Of a DNA stretch of 64,000 nt, positions 1 to 8,819 are shown piece after piece. Location: the NCBI RefSeq assembly GCF_037949795.1, contig NZ_CP149934.1, forward strand, positions 434,001 through 498,000, in the 5' to 3' direction. Origin of the DNA: Thioclava sp. GXIMD2076 (GTDB lineage Bacteria > Pseudomonadota > Alphaproteobacteria > Rhodobacterales > Rhodobacteraceae). The position numbers and the translations under genes were made by a program. Under the pieces are notes generated by a model. That model worked only from the letters and a program-made list of their open reading frames with translations, searched no databases and was not told the DNA's origin. Every line of letters begins with the position of its first letter. Positions within the stretch are counted from its first letter, which is position 1.

Positions 1-1
1 T

Positions 2-190
2 CTTGGCATGGGCGCACAGCCGCCCTCGCCCGAATGGGGCACCATGCTGGCCGAGGCGCGCGAGTTCATTTTGCGGGCATGGTGGGTGGTCACCTTCCCC
101 GGTCTGGCGATCCTGATCTCGGTGCTGGCGATCAACCTGATGGGCGACGGGCTGCGCGATGCCCTTGACCCGAAACTGAAACGGAGTTGA
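2..190 (+). CDS. ABC transporter permease, DppC/OppC type (5' truncated)
   Basis: This is the last 62 residues of an inner-membrane permease; the start lies outside the window. The fragment carries the typical DppC/OppC end: a region rich in W and G, one hydrophobic membrane segment ([20 protein letters not shown]) and the closing motif [13 protein letters not shown], which is nearly universal in dipeptide/oligopeptide DppC proteins. The stop is 3 bases before the ATG of the ATP-binding gene at 194, so it belongs to one operon with the two ATPases downstream. The substrate cannot be told from this piece; peptides, nickel or other amines are all imported by this family. Confidence 0.85.
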   Translation, partial: LGMGAQPPSPEWGTMLAEAREFILRAWWVVTFPGLAILISVLAINLMGDGLRDALDPKLKRS

Positions 191-193
191 TCC

Positions 194-1030
194 ATGGCAC
201 TGCTATCCATCAAGAACCTGACGGTCAGCTTCGCCACCTCATCGGGGCCCTTCAAGGCCGTGGACGGGATCGACGCCTATGTCGATGCCGGCGAGGTTCT
301 GGCCATTGTGGGCGAGAGTGGCTCGGGCAAATCGGTCTCGATGCTGGCAGTGATGGGGCTTTTGCCCGACACCGCCACCGTCACCGCCGACGAGATGACC
401 TATGACGGGCGCGACCTGTTGCATATGTCAAAGGCCGAACGCCGCCGCCTGATCGGGCGCGAAATCACGATGATCTTCCAGGAGCCCATCGCCTCGCTCA
501 ACCCCGCCTTTACGGTGGGCTTCCAGATCGAGGAAGTGCTGCGGATCAACAAGGGTCTGGGCAGGCGCGAGGCGCGCGCGCAGGCAATCCACCTGTTCGA
601 ACAGGTGGGCATCCCCGAGCCGGAGGTAAAAATCGACGCCTATCCGCACCAGATGTCGGGCGGCCAATGCCAGCGGGTGATGATCGCGATGGCGATCGCC
701 ACCGGCCCGAAGCTGCTGATCGCCGATGAGCCGACGACCGCGCTTGATGTGACGATCCAGAAGCAGATCCTCGATCTGTTGATGGAGTTGCAGGAGGCGC
801 ATGGGATGGGGCTGATCCTGATCACCCATGATATGGGGGTGGTGGCCGAGACTGCCGACCGCGTGATGGTGCAATATAAGGGGCGCAAGATGGAAGAGGC
901 CGAGGTGCTCTCGCTCTTCGAGGCGCCGCAACATCCCTACACGAAGGCGCTTCTCTCGGCACTGCCGGAACTGGCCACGGGCGACAGGCTGCCCACGGTC
1001 TCGGATTATTATACGGAGGCGGGCGCATGA
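194..1030 (+). CDS. ABC transporter ATP-binding protein, DppD/OppD type
   Basis: Cytoplasmic ATPase that powers a dipeptide/oligopeptide-type importer. It is 278 residues long. Walker A GESGSGKS is at residues 40-47, the Q-loop region at [11 protein letters not shown] (about 94-104), the signature SGGQCQR at about 155-161, Walker B LLIADEP at 174-180, and the switch His in LITHDMG. It ends soon after [12 protein letters not shown]. It is therefore shorter than classical DppD (about 330 residues) and lacks their C-terminal Cys motif. Its last bases overlap the next gene by 4 nt (ATGA), which indicates translational coupling. The partner permease is the truncated gene at the window edge. Confidence 0.9.
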   Translation: MALLSIKNLTVSFATSSGPFKAVDGIDAYVDAGEVLAIVGESGSGKSVSMLAVMGLLPDTATVTADEMTYDGRDLLHMSKAERRRLIGREITMIFQEPIASLNPAFTVGFQIEEVLRINKGLGRREARAQAIHLFEQVGIPEPEVKIDAYPHQMSGGQCQRVMIAMAIATGPKLLIADEPTTALDVTIQKQILDLLMELQEAHGMGLILITHDMGVVAETADRVMVQYKGRKMEEAEVLSLFEAPQHPYTKALLSALPELATGDRLPTVSDYYTEAGA

Positions 1031-1866
1031 GCACAGTCGTTGCAGGGCGCGGCCTGACACAGGATTACCATGTGTCGGGCGGTCTTCTAGGCCGCGCGAA
1101 GACCGTGCGCGCCGTGAAAGGCGTCGATTTCGCCGTCGAGAAGGGCAAGACTCTGGCCATCGTGGGCGAGAGTGGCTCGGGTAAATCCACCTTGGCGCGG
1201 ATCATCGCGCTGATCGATGCGCAATCGGGTGGCACGCTGGAGATCGGCGGAGAGGCTGTCGACATCTCGAAACGCAAGCCCGATCACCGCCTGCGCTCGA
1301 TGGTGCAGATGGTCTTCCAGAACCCCTACGGGTCTTTGAACCCGCGCCAGAAGGTAGGCGATTGCCTGACCGAGCCGCTTCTGCTGAACACCAAATTCAG
1401 CGGCAAGGAACGGCGCGAGAAGGCCGAGGCGATGCTGGAAAAGGTCGGGCTGCAGGCCGCGCATTTCAACCGCTATCCCCATATGTTCTCGGGCGGACAG
1501 CGCCAGCGGATCGCCATTGCGCGGGCGCTCATGCTCAACCCCGAGCTACTGGTGCTGGACGAGGCGGTCTCGGCGCTCGATCTTTCGGTGCAGGCGCAGG
1601 TGCTGAACCTGCTCGCCGATCTGCAGGAAGAGCTGGGCCTGACCTATGTCTTCATCAGCCACGATCTGTCGGTCGTGCGCTATATCGCCGATGAGGTGAT
1701 GGTAATGAACAAGGGGGAGGCGGTCGAGCAGGCCTCGCGCGATGCGATCTTTACCGACCCACAGCATCCCTACACCCGCCAGCTCTTTGCCGCCACGCCC
1801 GTCACCGATCTGGAGGCCATTCGGGCACGGGTGGCGCGCAGGAAGGCCCGCGCGCCCGCCCTGTGA
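1027..1866 (+). CDS. ABC transporter ATP-binding protein, DppF/OppF type
   Basis: Second ATPase of the same importer, 279 residues. Walker [10 protein letters not shown] is at residues 47-55, the Q-loop is MVFQNPYGSLNPR, the signature SGGQRQRIAIARAL, Walker B ELLVLDEA, and the H-loop FISHDLSVVRYI. The A (not P) after DE in Walker B is usual for DppF/OppF. It starts inside the stop of the DppD-like gene (4-nt overlap). It is the last gene of this plus-strand operon; the next gene is convergent and ends only 11 bases away. Confidence 0.9.
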   Translation: MSTVVAGRGLTQDYHVSGGLLGRAKTVRAVKGVDFAVEKGKTLAIVGESGSGKSTLARIIALIDAQSGGTLEIGGEAVDISKRKPDHRLRSMVQMVFQNPYGSLNPRQKVGDCLTEPLLLNTKFSGKERREKAEAMLEKVGLQAAHFNRYPHMFSGGQRQRIAIARALMLNPELLVLDEAVSALDLSVQAQVLNLLADLQEELGLTYVFISHDLSVVRYIADEVMVMNKGEAVEQASRDAIFTDPQHPYTRQLFAATPVTDLEAIRARVARRKARAPAL

Positions 1867-1877
1867 CCAGATTATGA

Positions 1878-3227
1878 TCAGATCTCCCTCAGCGCGGCCT
1901 CGACCGTGCTGAGGAGCCGGTCCACATGGCGCGCATTAAAAATCAGCGGGGGGCGGATCTTGAGGATATTCGCCCCCGGCCCCGTTGAGGAAATCAGCAC
2001 GCCCTTCTGACGCATCAGATTGACGCAGGCGGTCGCCGTCGCGGCATCGGGGGTCTTGGCCGCGTGATCGGTCACGAACTCGCAGGCCACATACATCCCC
2101 GCCCCCCGCACATCACCGATACGCTCGTCCTTCAGGCTGCGCAGGCCATCACGGATGGCGTCCCCCATGGCAACCGCATTGGCCATCAGGTTGTCGTCAC
2201 GGATCGTGTCGAAGACGGCGCGGGCTGCCGCCACCGCCACGGTATTGCCGCCGAAGGTGTTGAAATAGCGCAGATCCTGCCCGAAGGGGGCCACGACCTC
2301 GTGGCGCACGGCAATGCCGGCCACCGGATAGCCATTGCCCATCGGCTTGCCCATGGTGACGATCTCGGGGTCGATGCCAAGGCGCTGATAGCCCCACATC
2401 GCCTCGCCCGAGCGGCCAAAGCCCGATTGCACCTCATCGGCGATCATGATGCCGCCATGGGCGCGCACCACCTCGGCCACGGGCGCCAGAAGCCCCTTCG
2501 GGTCGGAATAGATGCCATCGGAGGAAAATAGGCTGTCGGCGATGAAACAGGCGATGCCATCGCCATGGCGCTCCAGATCCTCGATCTGCGCCTTCACCTC
2601 GGCAGCCATCTGCGCACCCAAGGTTGCCACATCGCGGCGGTAGCTGTCAGGCGCGGCCACGCGGCGCACCCATGTGCCCAAGGGCGATTTCGCGCCCAGC
2701 GAGGGCGAATAGCCCGCCGTCAGATGCGAGGTGCCGTGATAGGCCTCGGAGGTGATGATCACCCCGCGCTTGCCGGTTTTGTGCATCGCGATGCGGGTTG
2801 CCAGATCATTGGCCTCGGACCCCGTGCAGGTGAACATCATATGGCCGTTCTCCGCGATCTGCCCGCCGAAGCTCGGCAGCATTTCCTCGGCCAGATCAAG
2901 GATCCCGTCCTGCACATAGCGCGTATGGGTGCATAGCCGCCCCATCTGGGCCGAGACCGCCTCGACCACGCGGGGATGGGCGTGGCCCAGCGAGACCACA
3001 TTGTTATAGGCGTCGAGATAATCGCGCCCATCGGGGTCATAGAGATAGGCGCCCTCGCCACGTTCGACCGTCAGGGGATCTTGATAGAACAGCCGGTAGG
3101 CCGGGCCCAGCAGGCGCGCGCGGCGCTCGATGCGCTCGGCCAGCGCGGGGGCGAGACCGGCAGCTTTGGACGGGTCGAACCCGTTGACCATGCCGATGGC
3201 GGGTTTGGATAGGGTATCGATGCTCAT
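1878..3227 (-). CDS. Class III PLP aminotransferase-fold protein, phospholyase-like (AGXT2L type)
   Basis: PLP enzyme of 449 residues. The PLP aspartate lies in MIADEVQSGFGRSG and the Schiff-base lysine in VTMGKPMGNGYPVA. Other class III motifs include GSEAND and AYHGTSH. The stretch YRLFYQDPLTVERGEG, the motif NVVSLGHAHP and FNTFGGN read like the eukaryotic/bacterial AGXT2L1/L2 group. Those enzymes are not transaminases: they eliminate phosphate and ammonia from phosphoethanolamine or 5-phosphohydroxylysine. Its start overlaps by 4 nt the stop of an APH-type kinase that resembles hydroxylysine kinase. A kinase-then-phospholyase pathway is therefore the best inference. The exact substrate is not proven, and an ordinary omega-transaminase is the alternative. 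Confidence 0.8.
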   Translation of the reverse strand: MSIDTLSKPAIGMVNGFDPSKAAGLAPALAERIERRARLLGPAYRLFYQDPLTVERGEGAYLYDPDGRDYLDAYNNVVSLGHAHPRVVEAVSAQMGRLCTHTRYVQDGILDLAEEMLPSFGGQIAENGHMMFTCTGSEANDLATRIAMHKTGKRGVIITSEAYHGTSHLTAGYSPSLGAKSPLGTWVRRVAAPDSYRRDVATLGAQMAAEVKAQIEDLERHGDGIACFIADSLFSSDGIYSDPKGLLAPVAEVVRAHGGIMIADEVQSGFGRSGEAMWGYQRLGIDPEIVTMGKPMGNGYPVAGIAVRHEVVAPFGQDLRYFNTFGGNTVAVAAARAVFDTIRDDNLMANAVAMGDAIRDGLRSLKDERIGDVRGAGMYVACEFVTDHAAKTPDAATATACVNLMRQKGVLISSTGPGANILKIRPPLIFNARHVDRLLSTVEAALREI

Positions 3228-4294
3228 GAGCCTCTCCGGAATTCGGGACGGGCGCGCAGGATCGCTTCAACCTCAGCGGTCGGGCGCGCAAGAAACCATT
3301 GGAGCTGCGCCCAGCTGGGCGCGGCATTGCGTAGGATATAGGGGGCATTCTCGGGCATGAGCGCTGCGCGATACTGGGTCATTACCGCCCGCACCAGCAC
3401 CCGCGCCATGACCATATGCGGGATGATGGCCAGCTCTTCATCGCTCAACGGCGCCCGTTCCAGATAGCCCGCAAGCACCGGATAGGCGTTGGCGAAGATA
3501 TCCTGATCGGGGGTGAACGCCTTCAGGATCTGCCCCATCAGCGCCACCGCAAGATCAATCGCCACCGCCGATTCCACAACATCTCCGAAATCGATCACCC
3601 CCGTCACATGGCCCGTTTCGGGATCGGCCACGATATTGGAGGCGTAGAAATCGTTATGCACCACCTGCCGCGGCAGCGCCGGAATGCGGTGTGCCACCTC
3701 GGCCAGCCGCGCGAAGGCCTCACCGGCCAGTGCCTGATGACGGGGCGGCAGGCTGACCTCGCCCAGAAGGGGCCTCAGCCGCATCACATGCTGCACATCC
3801 CAAACCAGCTGGCGGCTCTGATGGGGATGGCGGAAGCCACCTAGGGCAAGACGCAGCTCGGCCAGCACCCGCCCGATCTCGGGCAGGGTCTCGGTACGGG
3901 TTTCCATCATGTCCAAGGGTGTGCCTTCAACGAAACTGAGCAGCCGGTAGAACCGCCCCGAGGCCGGCTCGCGCAGCATCCCCTCGCCCGTTCTGGCACG
4001 GATCACACGCGGCGCGGGCCGGGTAAAATGCTCCGCAAGATGATCCAGTACCGCGTTCTGCAGATCAAGTTCACCCTGCGTCTCGTCGGGATTGGCGATC
4101 TTCAGGATATAGCGGGCGTCTGGAGCCGTGATCAGATAGGTATCGTCCTTCTCGGTCTCGAGCCGCTTCATCGCCCCCGAGATCCCGTAAGCCTCTTGGC
4201 ACAGGCGGGCGGCCTCATGGGGGCCGATACGGGTAAAGCGCGTGGCCAGCCCCCCCTGCCCCGCAAAGCGAAGCGCGTCATTCAGATCTGTCAT
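3224..4294 (-). CDS. APH-family small-molecule kinase, hydroxylysine-kinase-like
   Basis: Soluble kinase of 356 residues with the aminoglycoside-phosphotransferase fold. The nucleotide-binding lysine lies in YILKIANP, the catalytic loop is HNDFYASNI (H and D of the HxD Brenner motif), and the metal-binding motif is IDFGD. Overall order and the PENAPYILRNAAPSW segment near the end resemble AGPHD1-type hydroxylysine kinases rather than antibiotic-resistance APH enzymes. I chose the ATG at 4294 (MTDLNDALRF) because GGAGAG stands 3-8 bases upstream; an ATG 30 bases earlier has no such site. It overlaps the phospholyase-like gene downstream, which points to sequential phosphorylation and elimination of a hydroxy-amine or hydroxylysine-like compound. 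Confidence 0.78.
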   Translation of the reverse strand: MTDLNDALRFAGQGGLATRFTRIGPHEAARLCQEAYGISGAMKRLETEKDDTYLITAPDARYILKIANPDETQGELDLQNAVLDHLAEHFTRPAPRVIRARTGEGMLREPASGRFYRLLSFVEGTPLDMMETRTETLPEIGRVLAELRLALGGFRHPHQSRQLVWDVQHVMRLRPLLGEVSLPPRHQALAGEAFARLAEVAHRIPALPRQVVHNDFYASNIVADPETGHVTGVIDFGDVVESAVAIDLAVALMGQILKAFTPDQDIFANAYPVLAGYLERAPLSDEELAIIPHMVMARVLVRAVMTQYRAALMPENAPYILRNAAPSWAQLQWFLARPTAEVEAILRARPEFRRGS

Positions 4295-4343
4295 GTCACT
4301 CTCCGGCTCCGGCCCGCCCCGCATCGGGACGGGCCAAGAGCTA

Positions 4344-5765
4344 TCAGCTTCGCGGCGCGCTCACAAATGGTGTCGGATGAGCGGACTGATAGGCAGCCGC
4401 CAACGCCAGCACCACCTCGTCCTCGAACCAGCGGCCCACGAATTGCAACCCGATCGGCAGGCCATCGGCATCGAAGCCGCAATTGACCGATACGGCAGGC
4501 TGCTCGGTCATGTTGAACGGATAGGTGAAAGGCGACCAGTCGGTCCATTCCGTCATCCCCGAGCCGGGCGGCACATCGACACCCGCCTCAAAGGCGGTCA
4601 GCGGCATGGTGGGCAGCATCAGCGCATCATAGCGTTCATGGAACTTGGCCATGGTCACCTTCAGCTGGGCGCGGACCTGATCGGCAGCGATGAAATCGCG
4701 CGCGCTCAGGAGGCGGCCCTGTTCGGTGATCGATACGAAACCGGGATCCATTCTGGCGATCTGCTCGGGGCTAGGGTTGACCTGCTCGACCGCCCAGGCC
4801 TGAGCGGCATACCACAGATCCAGAAGCGCCTGCTGAGGGCTGGCAAAACCGGGATCGGCTTCTTCGATAATCGCACCCAGATCGGCCATGGCCCTCGCGG
4901 CAAGGTCGACGGCCTCGGCCACGGCAGGGGCCACGGGCGCGCCATCCAGCGTGCGGGCATAGGCGATACGCATCCCCTTGATCGAGCGGCGTGTGGCGGC
5001 GGCGAAATCGGGCACATCCTTGGGCGAGCGGCCATAAAGCGCATTCACCGAAGGGCCGGACACCGCATTGAGAAACAGCCCGCTATCCTCGACGGTGCGG
5101 GTCAGCGGACCACGATGGGCAAGCTCGAAAAGGCCTGTGGGTGCGGTCGAAGGCACCCAGCCGAAGGTCGGCTTGATCCCGAAGACCCCGCAGAAGGACG
5201 ATGGGATACGGATCGAGCCCGCCCCGTCCGAGCCCTCATGCAGCACGCCCATATTGAGCGCCGCAGCCACGGCCGCACCGCCCGAAGAGCCCCCCGAGGC
5301 ACGCGCGGTGTTCCACGGGTTGAGCGTATTGCCGCCCTCTGGTCCATGGGTCAGACCTTTCCAGCCGAATTCCGGCGAGGCGGTGGTGCCAAGGATCGGC
5401 GTGCCTGCCTGACGCAGCTTGGTGACGATCTCCAGATCGGTCGGAGACGGGTCCTTCTCACCCAGAACCGAGCCCTTGCGGAACGGAATGCCCTTCACGC
5501 GGGTGAGTTCCTTGATGGTGGCAGGCACCCCGTCGATGGGCGAGAGCGGCTCGCCTTTGGCCCAGCGGGCCTCCGAGGCGCGCGCCTCGGACAGCGCCTC
5601 CTCGGCCACCACATAGACGAAGGCGTTGACGTCGCCGTCAAACCGTTCGATCCGGTCGAGCGCGGCCTGCACCGCCTCGACGGGCGACGCCTCTTTGGCC
5701 GCATAAGCGCGGGTCAGTTCGGTGGCGCTCATCTCGCCCAGATCGGTTTTGTCGATCACATCCAT
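4344..5765 (-). CDS. Amidase (amidase signature family)
   Basis: Amidohydrolase of 473 residues with the Ser-cisSer-Lys triad. The lysine lies in ATIKELTRVKG, the cis-serine in SGGSSGGAAVAAALNMG and the nucleophile serine in the GSDGAGSIRIPSSFCG segment. It hydrolyses a C-N amide bond; the substrate is unknown. The ATG at 5765 (MDVIDKTDLGEM) follows GAGGAGG at good spacing, so the longer upstream frame is not used. It begins 4 bases after the stop of the aminotransferase upstream and precedes the kinase/phospholyase pair, so all four enzymes look co-transcribed with the dipeptide-type transporter. That context suggests amides or peptide-like nitrogen compounds. Confidence 0.88.
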   Translation of the reverse strand: MDVIDKTDLGEMSATELTRAYAAKEASPVEAVQAALDRIERFDGDVNAFVYVVAEEALSEARASEARWAKGEPLSPIDGVPATIKELTRVKGIPFRKGSVLGEKDPSPTDLEIVTKLRQAGTPILGTTASPEFGWKGLTHGPEGGNTLNPWNTARASGGSSGGAAVAAALNMGVLHEGSDGAGSIRIPSSFCGVFGIKPTFGWVPSTAPTGLFELAHRGPLTRTVEDSGLFLNAVSGPSVNALYGRSPKDVPDFAAATRRSIKGMRIAYARTLDGAPVAPAVAEAVDLAARAMADLGAIIEEADPGFASPQQALLDLWYAAQAWAVEQVNPSPEQIARMDPGFVSITEQGRLLSARDFIAADQVRAQLKVTMAKFHERYDALMLPTMPLTAFEAGVDVPPGSGMTEWTDWSPFTYPFNMTEQPAVSVNCGFDADGLPIGLQFVGRWFEDEVVLALAAAYQSAHPTPFVSAPRS

Positions 5766-5769
5766 AATG

Positions 5770-7152
5770 TTACGCCTCCTCAAGCACGCTGCGGGCCAGA
5801 TCGGTCTCGGCCAGCGCATCCAGCGCGCGTTTCATCGCCGCCATCATCTCGTCCACCTGCTCGACGGCAATGATCATCGGCGGGCACAGGCAGATCGCAT
5901 CCCCGATGGCGCGCACGATCAGCCCTTCTTCCAGCAGGCAGGCCTGCGCCGCCTGACCCATCTGGCCGACCTTGGCCGTGCCCTTCAGCTCGAGCGCACC
6001 GATCAGGCCCACACCGCGCGACCAGAGCGCCATCGGATGGCTCTCGAGCGCCTTCAATCCTGCCAGAAACTGGCCTTCAAGGCGGGCGGCATTGCCCACC
6101 AGATCGCGCTCCTCGATGATCTTGATATTCTCGAGGCCCACAGCCGTGGCAACGGGGTGGCCCGAGGCGGTATAGCCATGGCCGAACACGCCCAGACGGT
6201 GGCTTTCATCCGCGATGGGATTGTAGAACTCATCGCTCATCAGGATCGCGGAAAGCGGCATATAGGACGAGGAGATCTGCTTCGAGGTCACCATCACATC
6301 GGGAGTGATCCCGAAGGTCTCGCAGGCAAACATCTTCCCCGTCCGGCCAAAGCCGCAGATGACCTCATCGGCCACCAGCAGGATGTCATATTTGCGCAAA
6401 ACCGCCTGAATGGCCTCCCAATAGCCTTCGGGCGGCACGATCACGCCACCTGCGCCCATCACCGGCTCGCCAAACATGGCGGCAATCGTCTCGGGGCCTT
6501 CTTTCAGGATCAGCTCTTCGAGCGCCTCCGCCATACGGGCAGAGAATTGCTCTTCGGTCTCGCCATCCAGATGGTCGCGCGGATAATCGGGCGTGAGCGT
6601 ATGGATCATCCGGTCGAGCGGCAGATCGAAGCTGCCGTGATTGGCCGGAATACCGGTGACCGAGCCTGCCGCGATCGTCACCCCGTGATAGCCCTTCACC
6701 CGCCCGATGATCTTCTTCTTCTCGGGCAGACCCAGCGCATTCGAGCGATACCAGATCATCTTCACGACCAGATCATTGGCCTCGGACCCCGAGGAGGTGA
6801 AATGCACCTTCGTTAGATGCGCGGGCGAGATCTGCACAAGTTTCTCCGCCAGATCGACCGAAGGGCCATGCGCCTTGTAGTTGAAGCTGTGGTAATAGGG
6901 CAGTTTCTGCATCTGCGCATAGGCCACATCGGCCAGACGCTTCTCGTTGAAGCCCACAGCCACCGACCAGAGCCCTGCAAGCCCCTCGATATAGCGCTTG
7001 CCCGACTGGTCGAAGACATAGATGCCCTCGCCACGGTCGATGATCAGGCCGCCTTTTTCCTCATAGACCCGCAAATCGACCGAGGGGTGGAACTGATAGG
7101 CAATATCGCGGGCCTCGATGGAATTGGGCGCAATGGTTTTCGATTGAGACAT
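5770..7152 (-). CDS. Class III aminotransferase (putrescine/omega-amino acid:pyruvate type)
   Basis: PLP-dependent transaminase of 460 residues. The fold motifs are LAGLWSVAVGF near the start, GSEANDLVVKM, the PLP aspartate in VADEVICGFGRTG, and the Schiff-base lysine in VTSKQISSSYMP. This pattern is typical of the SpuC-like putrescine/diamine or taurine/beta-alanine:pyruvate group. It probably moves an amino group to pyruvate in the cytosol. The start at 7152 (MSQSKTIAPNS) was chosen because the long frame upstream runs into the 3' end of the ABC ATPase gene and has no family resemblance. The amidase follows 4 bases after its stop. The exact amine is not determinable. Confidence 0.88.
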   Translation of the reverse strand: MSQSKTIAPNSIEARDIAYQFHPSVDLRVYEEKGGLIIDRGEGIYVFDQSGKRYIEGLAGLWSVAVGFNEKRLADVAYAQMQKLPYYHSFNYKAHGPSVDLAEKLVQISPAHLTKVHFTSSGSEANDLVVKMIWYRSNALGLPEKKKIIGRVKGYHGVTIAAGSVTGIPANHGSFDLPLDRMIHTLTPDYPRDHLDGETEEQFSARMAEALEELILKEGPETIAAMFGEPVMGAGGVIVPPEGYWEAIQAVLRKYDILLVADEVICGFGRTGKMFACETFGITPDVMVTSKQISSSYMPLSAILMSDEFYNPIADESHRLGVFGHGYTASGHPVATAVGLENIKIIEERDLVGNAARLEGQFLAGLKALESHPMALWSRGVGLIGALELKGTAKVGQMGQAAQACLLEEGLIVRAIGDAICLCPPMIIAVEQVDEMMAAMKRALDALAETDLARSVLEEA

Positions 7153-7193
7153 CTTTGTCGTCCTTGGTTCCGGCGCCTTAGCGCCATAAGAGT

Positions 7194-8819
7194 TCAGCTG
7201 AAGGCCAGATCCCAGTCCTTGCCGGGAATGGCCTCGATCAGAGAGCGTGTGTAGGGGTGCTGGGGGGCGTCGAACACCTGCGCGCCCGGCCCGATCTCGA
7301 CGCAACGGCCCTTTTGCATGACCATCACCCTATCACAGATCTGGGCGGCCACGCGCAGATCATGGGTGATGAACACAAGGCTGAGGCCCAGCTCGCGTTT
7401 GAGCTCTTCCAGCAGCTCCAGCACCTGCGCCTGAATCGACACATCAAGCGCCGAGACCGCCTCATCGGCCACGATAATCTCGGGTTTCAGCGCAAGTGCG
7501 CGGGCAATCCCGATCCGCTGGCGCTGCCCGCCCGAGAATTCATGCGGGAAGCGTTTCGCCGATCCGGGAAGGCCCACGCGGGCCAGAAGCGCCTCGGCCT
7601 CGGCCAAAGCCTGTTTGGGCGGCGTGCCATGGGCGATGGGGCCATCGGCAATCGTCTGCCCCACGCGGATACGCGGGTTGAGCGAGGAAAACGGGTCCTG
7701 AAAGATCATCTGCACACGGGCGCGCAGCTCTTGCAATGCGGGGCCTGTGGCATGGGTCATATCCTGCCCGTCCAGCACCATCCGGCCCGCATCCAGATCC
7801 TGCAGCTTCACGAGGCAGCGCCCGAGCGAGGATTTCCCCGAACCGCTTTCGCCCACAATCCCGAGGGTCTCGCCGCGCCCGATGGTGACGGTGATATCCT
7901 TTACCGCCTCGACCACGCGGGCCTTGCTGAACATGCCACCGCCTGTGCGATAGGTCTTGCACGCGCCTTCCACCTGCATCAGGGGCGGGCGTTCGGGGCA
8001 TGCTGCCCGCCCTGCGCGCAGCTTCGGGATCGCATCGATCAGCCCGATCGTATAGGGGTGCTCGGGGTGGTGGAGAACCTTCTCGGCGGGGCCTTCCTCG
8101 ACCACGCGGCCCAGTTTCATCACCGTCACATAATCGGCGATCTCCGCCACCACGCCAAAATCATGGGTGATGAACATCACCGCCATGTTGCGGCTTTTCT
8201 GGAGATTGCGGATGAGTTCCAAGATCTGCGCCTGTGTGGTCACATCGAGCGCGGTGGTCGGCTCGTCAGCCACCAGAACCTCCGGCTCGAGGGCCAGCGC
8301 CATGGCGATCACCACCCGCTGGCGTTGCCCGCCCGAGAGCTGGTGCGGATAGGCCCTCGCTGCGCGTTTGGGGTCGGGCAGACCCACCTCGGTCAGCAGA
8401 TCCAGCGCACGGGCGCGGCGTTCGGAAGGGCGCAAGAGGCCATGAGCCTCGAAGACCTCGGCGATCTGATCCTCGATCCGCATGAGCGGATTGAGCGCCG
8501 ACATCGGTTCCTGAAAGATCATCGCGACGCGCTTACCGCGCAGGGCGCGCATCTCGGCCTCGGTGACACCCACAAGATCCTGATCGCCCAGCCGGATGCG
8601 ACCATCATTGACGCGCAGCCCCTCGGGCAGGAGCCCCATCAGCGCATTGGCCGACATCGATTTGCCAGAACCGCTTTCGCCCACCACGCACAGGATCTTG
8701 CCGGGCCAGAGATCGAAGCTCACGCGGTCCACCGCATAGAGACGGTCGGCCCCTTCGGGCAGCGCGATCTTCAGCCCCTCGATGCGCACCGCAGGTTTGG
8801 TCATGGTTGCATCCAGCAT
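7194..8819 (-). CDS. Fused dual-domain ABC ATP-binding protein (DppD-DppF fusion)
   Basis: Cytoplasmic ATPase of 541 residues that carries both nucleotide-binding domains of a dipeptide/glutathione-type importer in one chain (GsiA-like arrangement). Domain 1 has Walker A GESGSGKS, signature LSGGQRQRV and Walker B VLVADEP. Domain 2 has Walker [10 protein letters not shown], signature FSGGQRQRIGIARAL, Walker B IIVADEA and an ITHDLRV H-loop. ATG 8819 (MLDATMTKPAV) is preceded by AGGAGAG, and its A is the last base of the permease stop (TGATG overlap). It works with the two permeases and the binding protein upstream on the same strand. The next gene downstream is the aminotransferase. Confidence 0.92.
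   Translation of the reverse strand: MLDATMTKPAVRIEGLKIALPEGADRLYAVDRVSFDLWPGKILCVVGESGSGKSMSANALMGLLPEGLRVNDGRIRLGDQDLVGVTEAEMRALRGKRVAMIFQEPMSALNPLMRIEDQIAEVFEAHGLLRPSERRARALDLLTEVGLPDPKRAARAYPHQLSGGQRQRVVIAMALALEPEVLVADEPTTALDVTTQAQILELIRNLQKSRNMAVMFITHDFGVVAEIADYVTVMKLGRVVEEGPAEKVLHHPEHPYTIGLIDAIPKLRAGRAACPERPPLMQVEGACKTYRTGGGMFSKARVVEAVKDITVTIGRGETLGIVGESGSGKSSLGRCLVKLQDLDAGRMVLDGQDMTHATGPALQELRARVQMIFQDPFSSLNPRIRVGQTIADGPIAHGTPPKQALAEAEALLARVGLPGSAKRFPHEFSGGQRQRIGIARALALKPEIIVADEAVSALDVSIQAQVLELLEELKRELGLSLVFITHDLRVAAQICDRVMVMQKGRCVEIGPGAQVFDAPQHPYTRSLIEAIPGKDWDLAFS

Noticed and set aside
4242..5873. Long plus-strand open frame (over 500 codons) opposite the amidase and kinase genes
   Set aside because: It mirrors the third-position GC of the real minus-strand genes. 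The product is rich in R, H, G and Q with no recognisable motif, and it spans a gene boundary.
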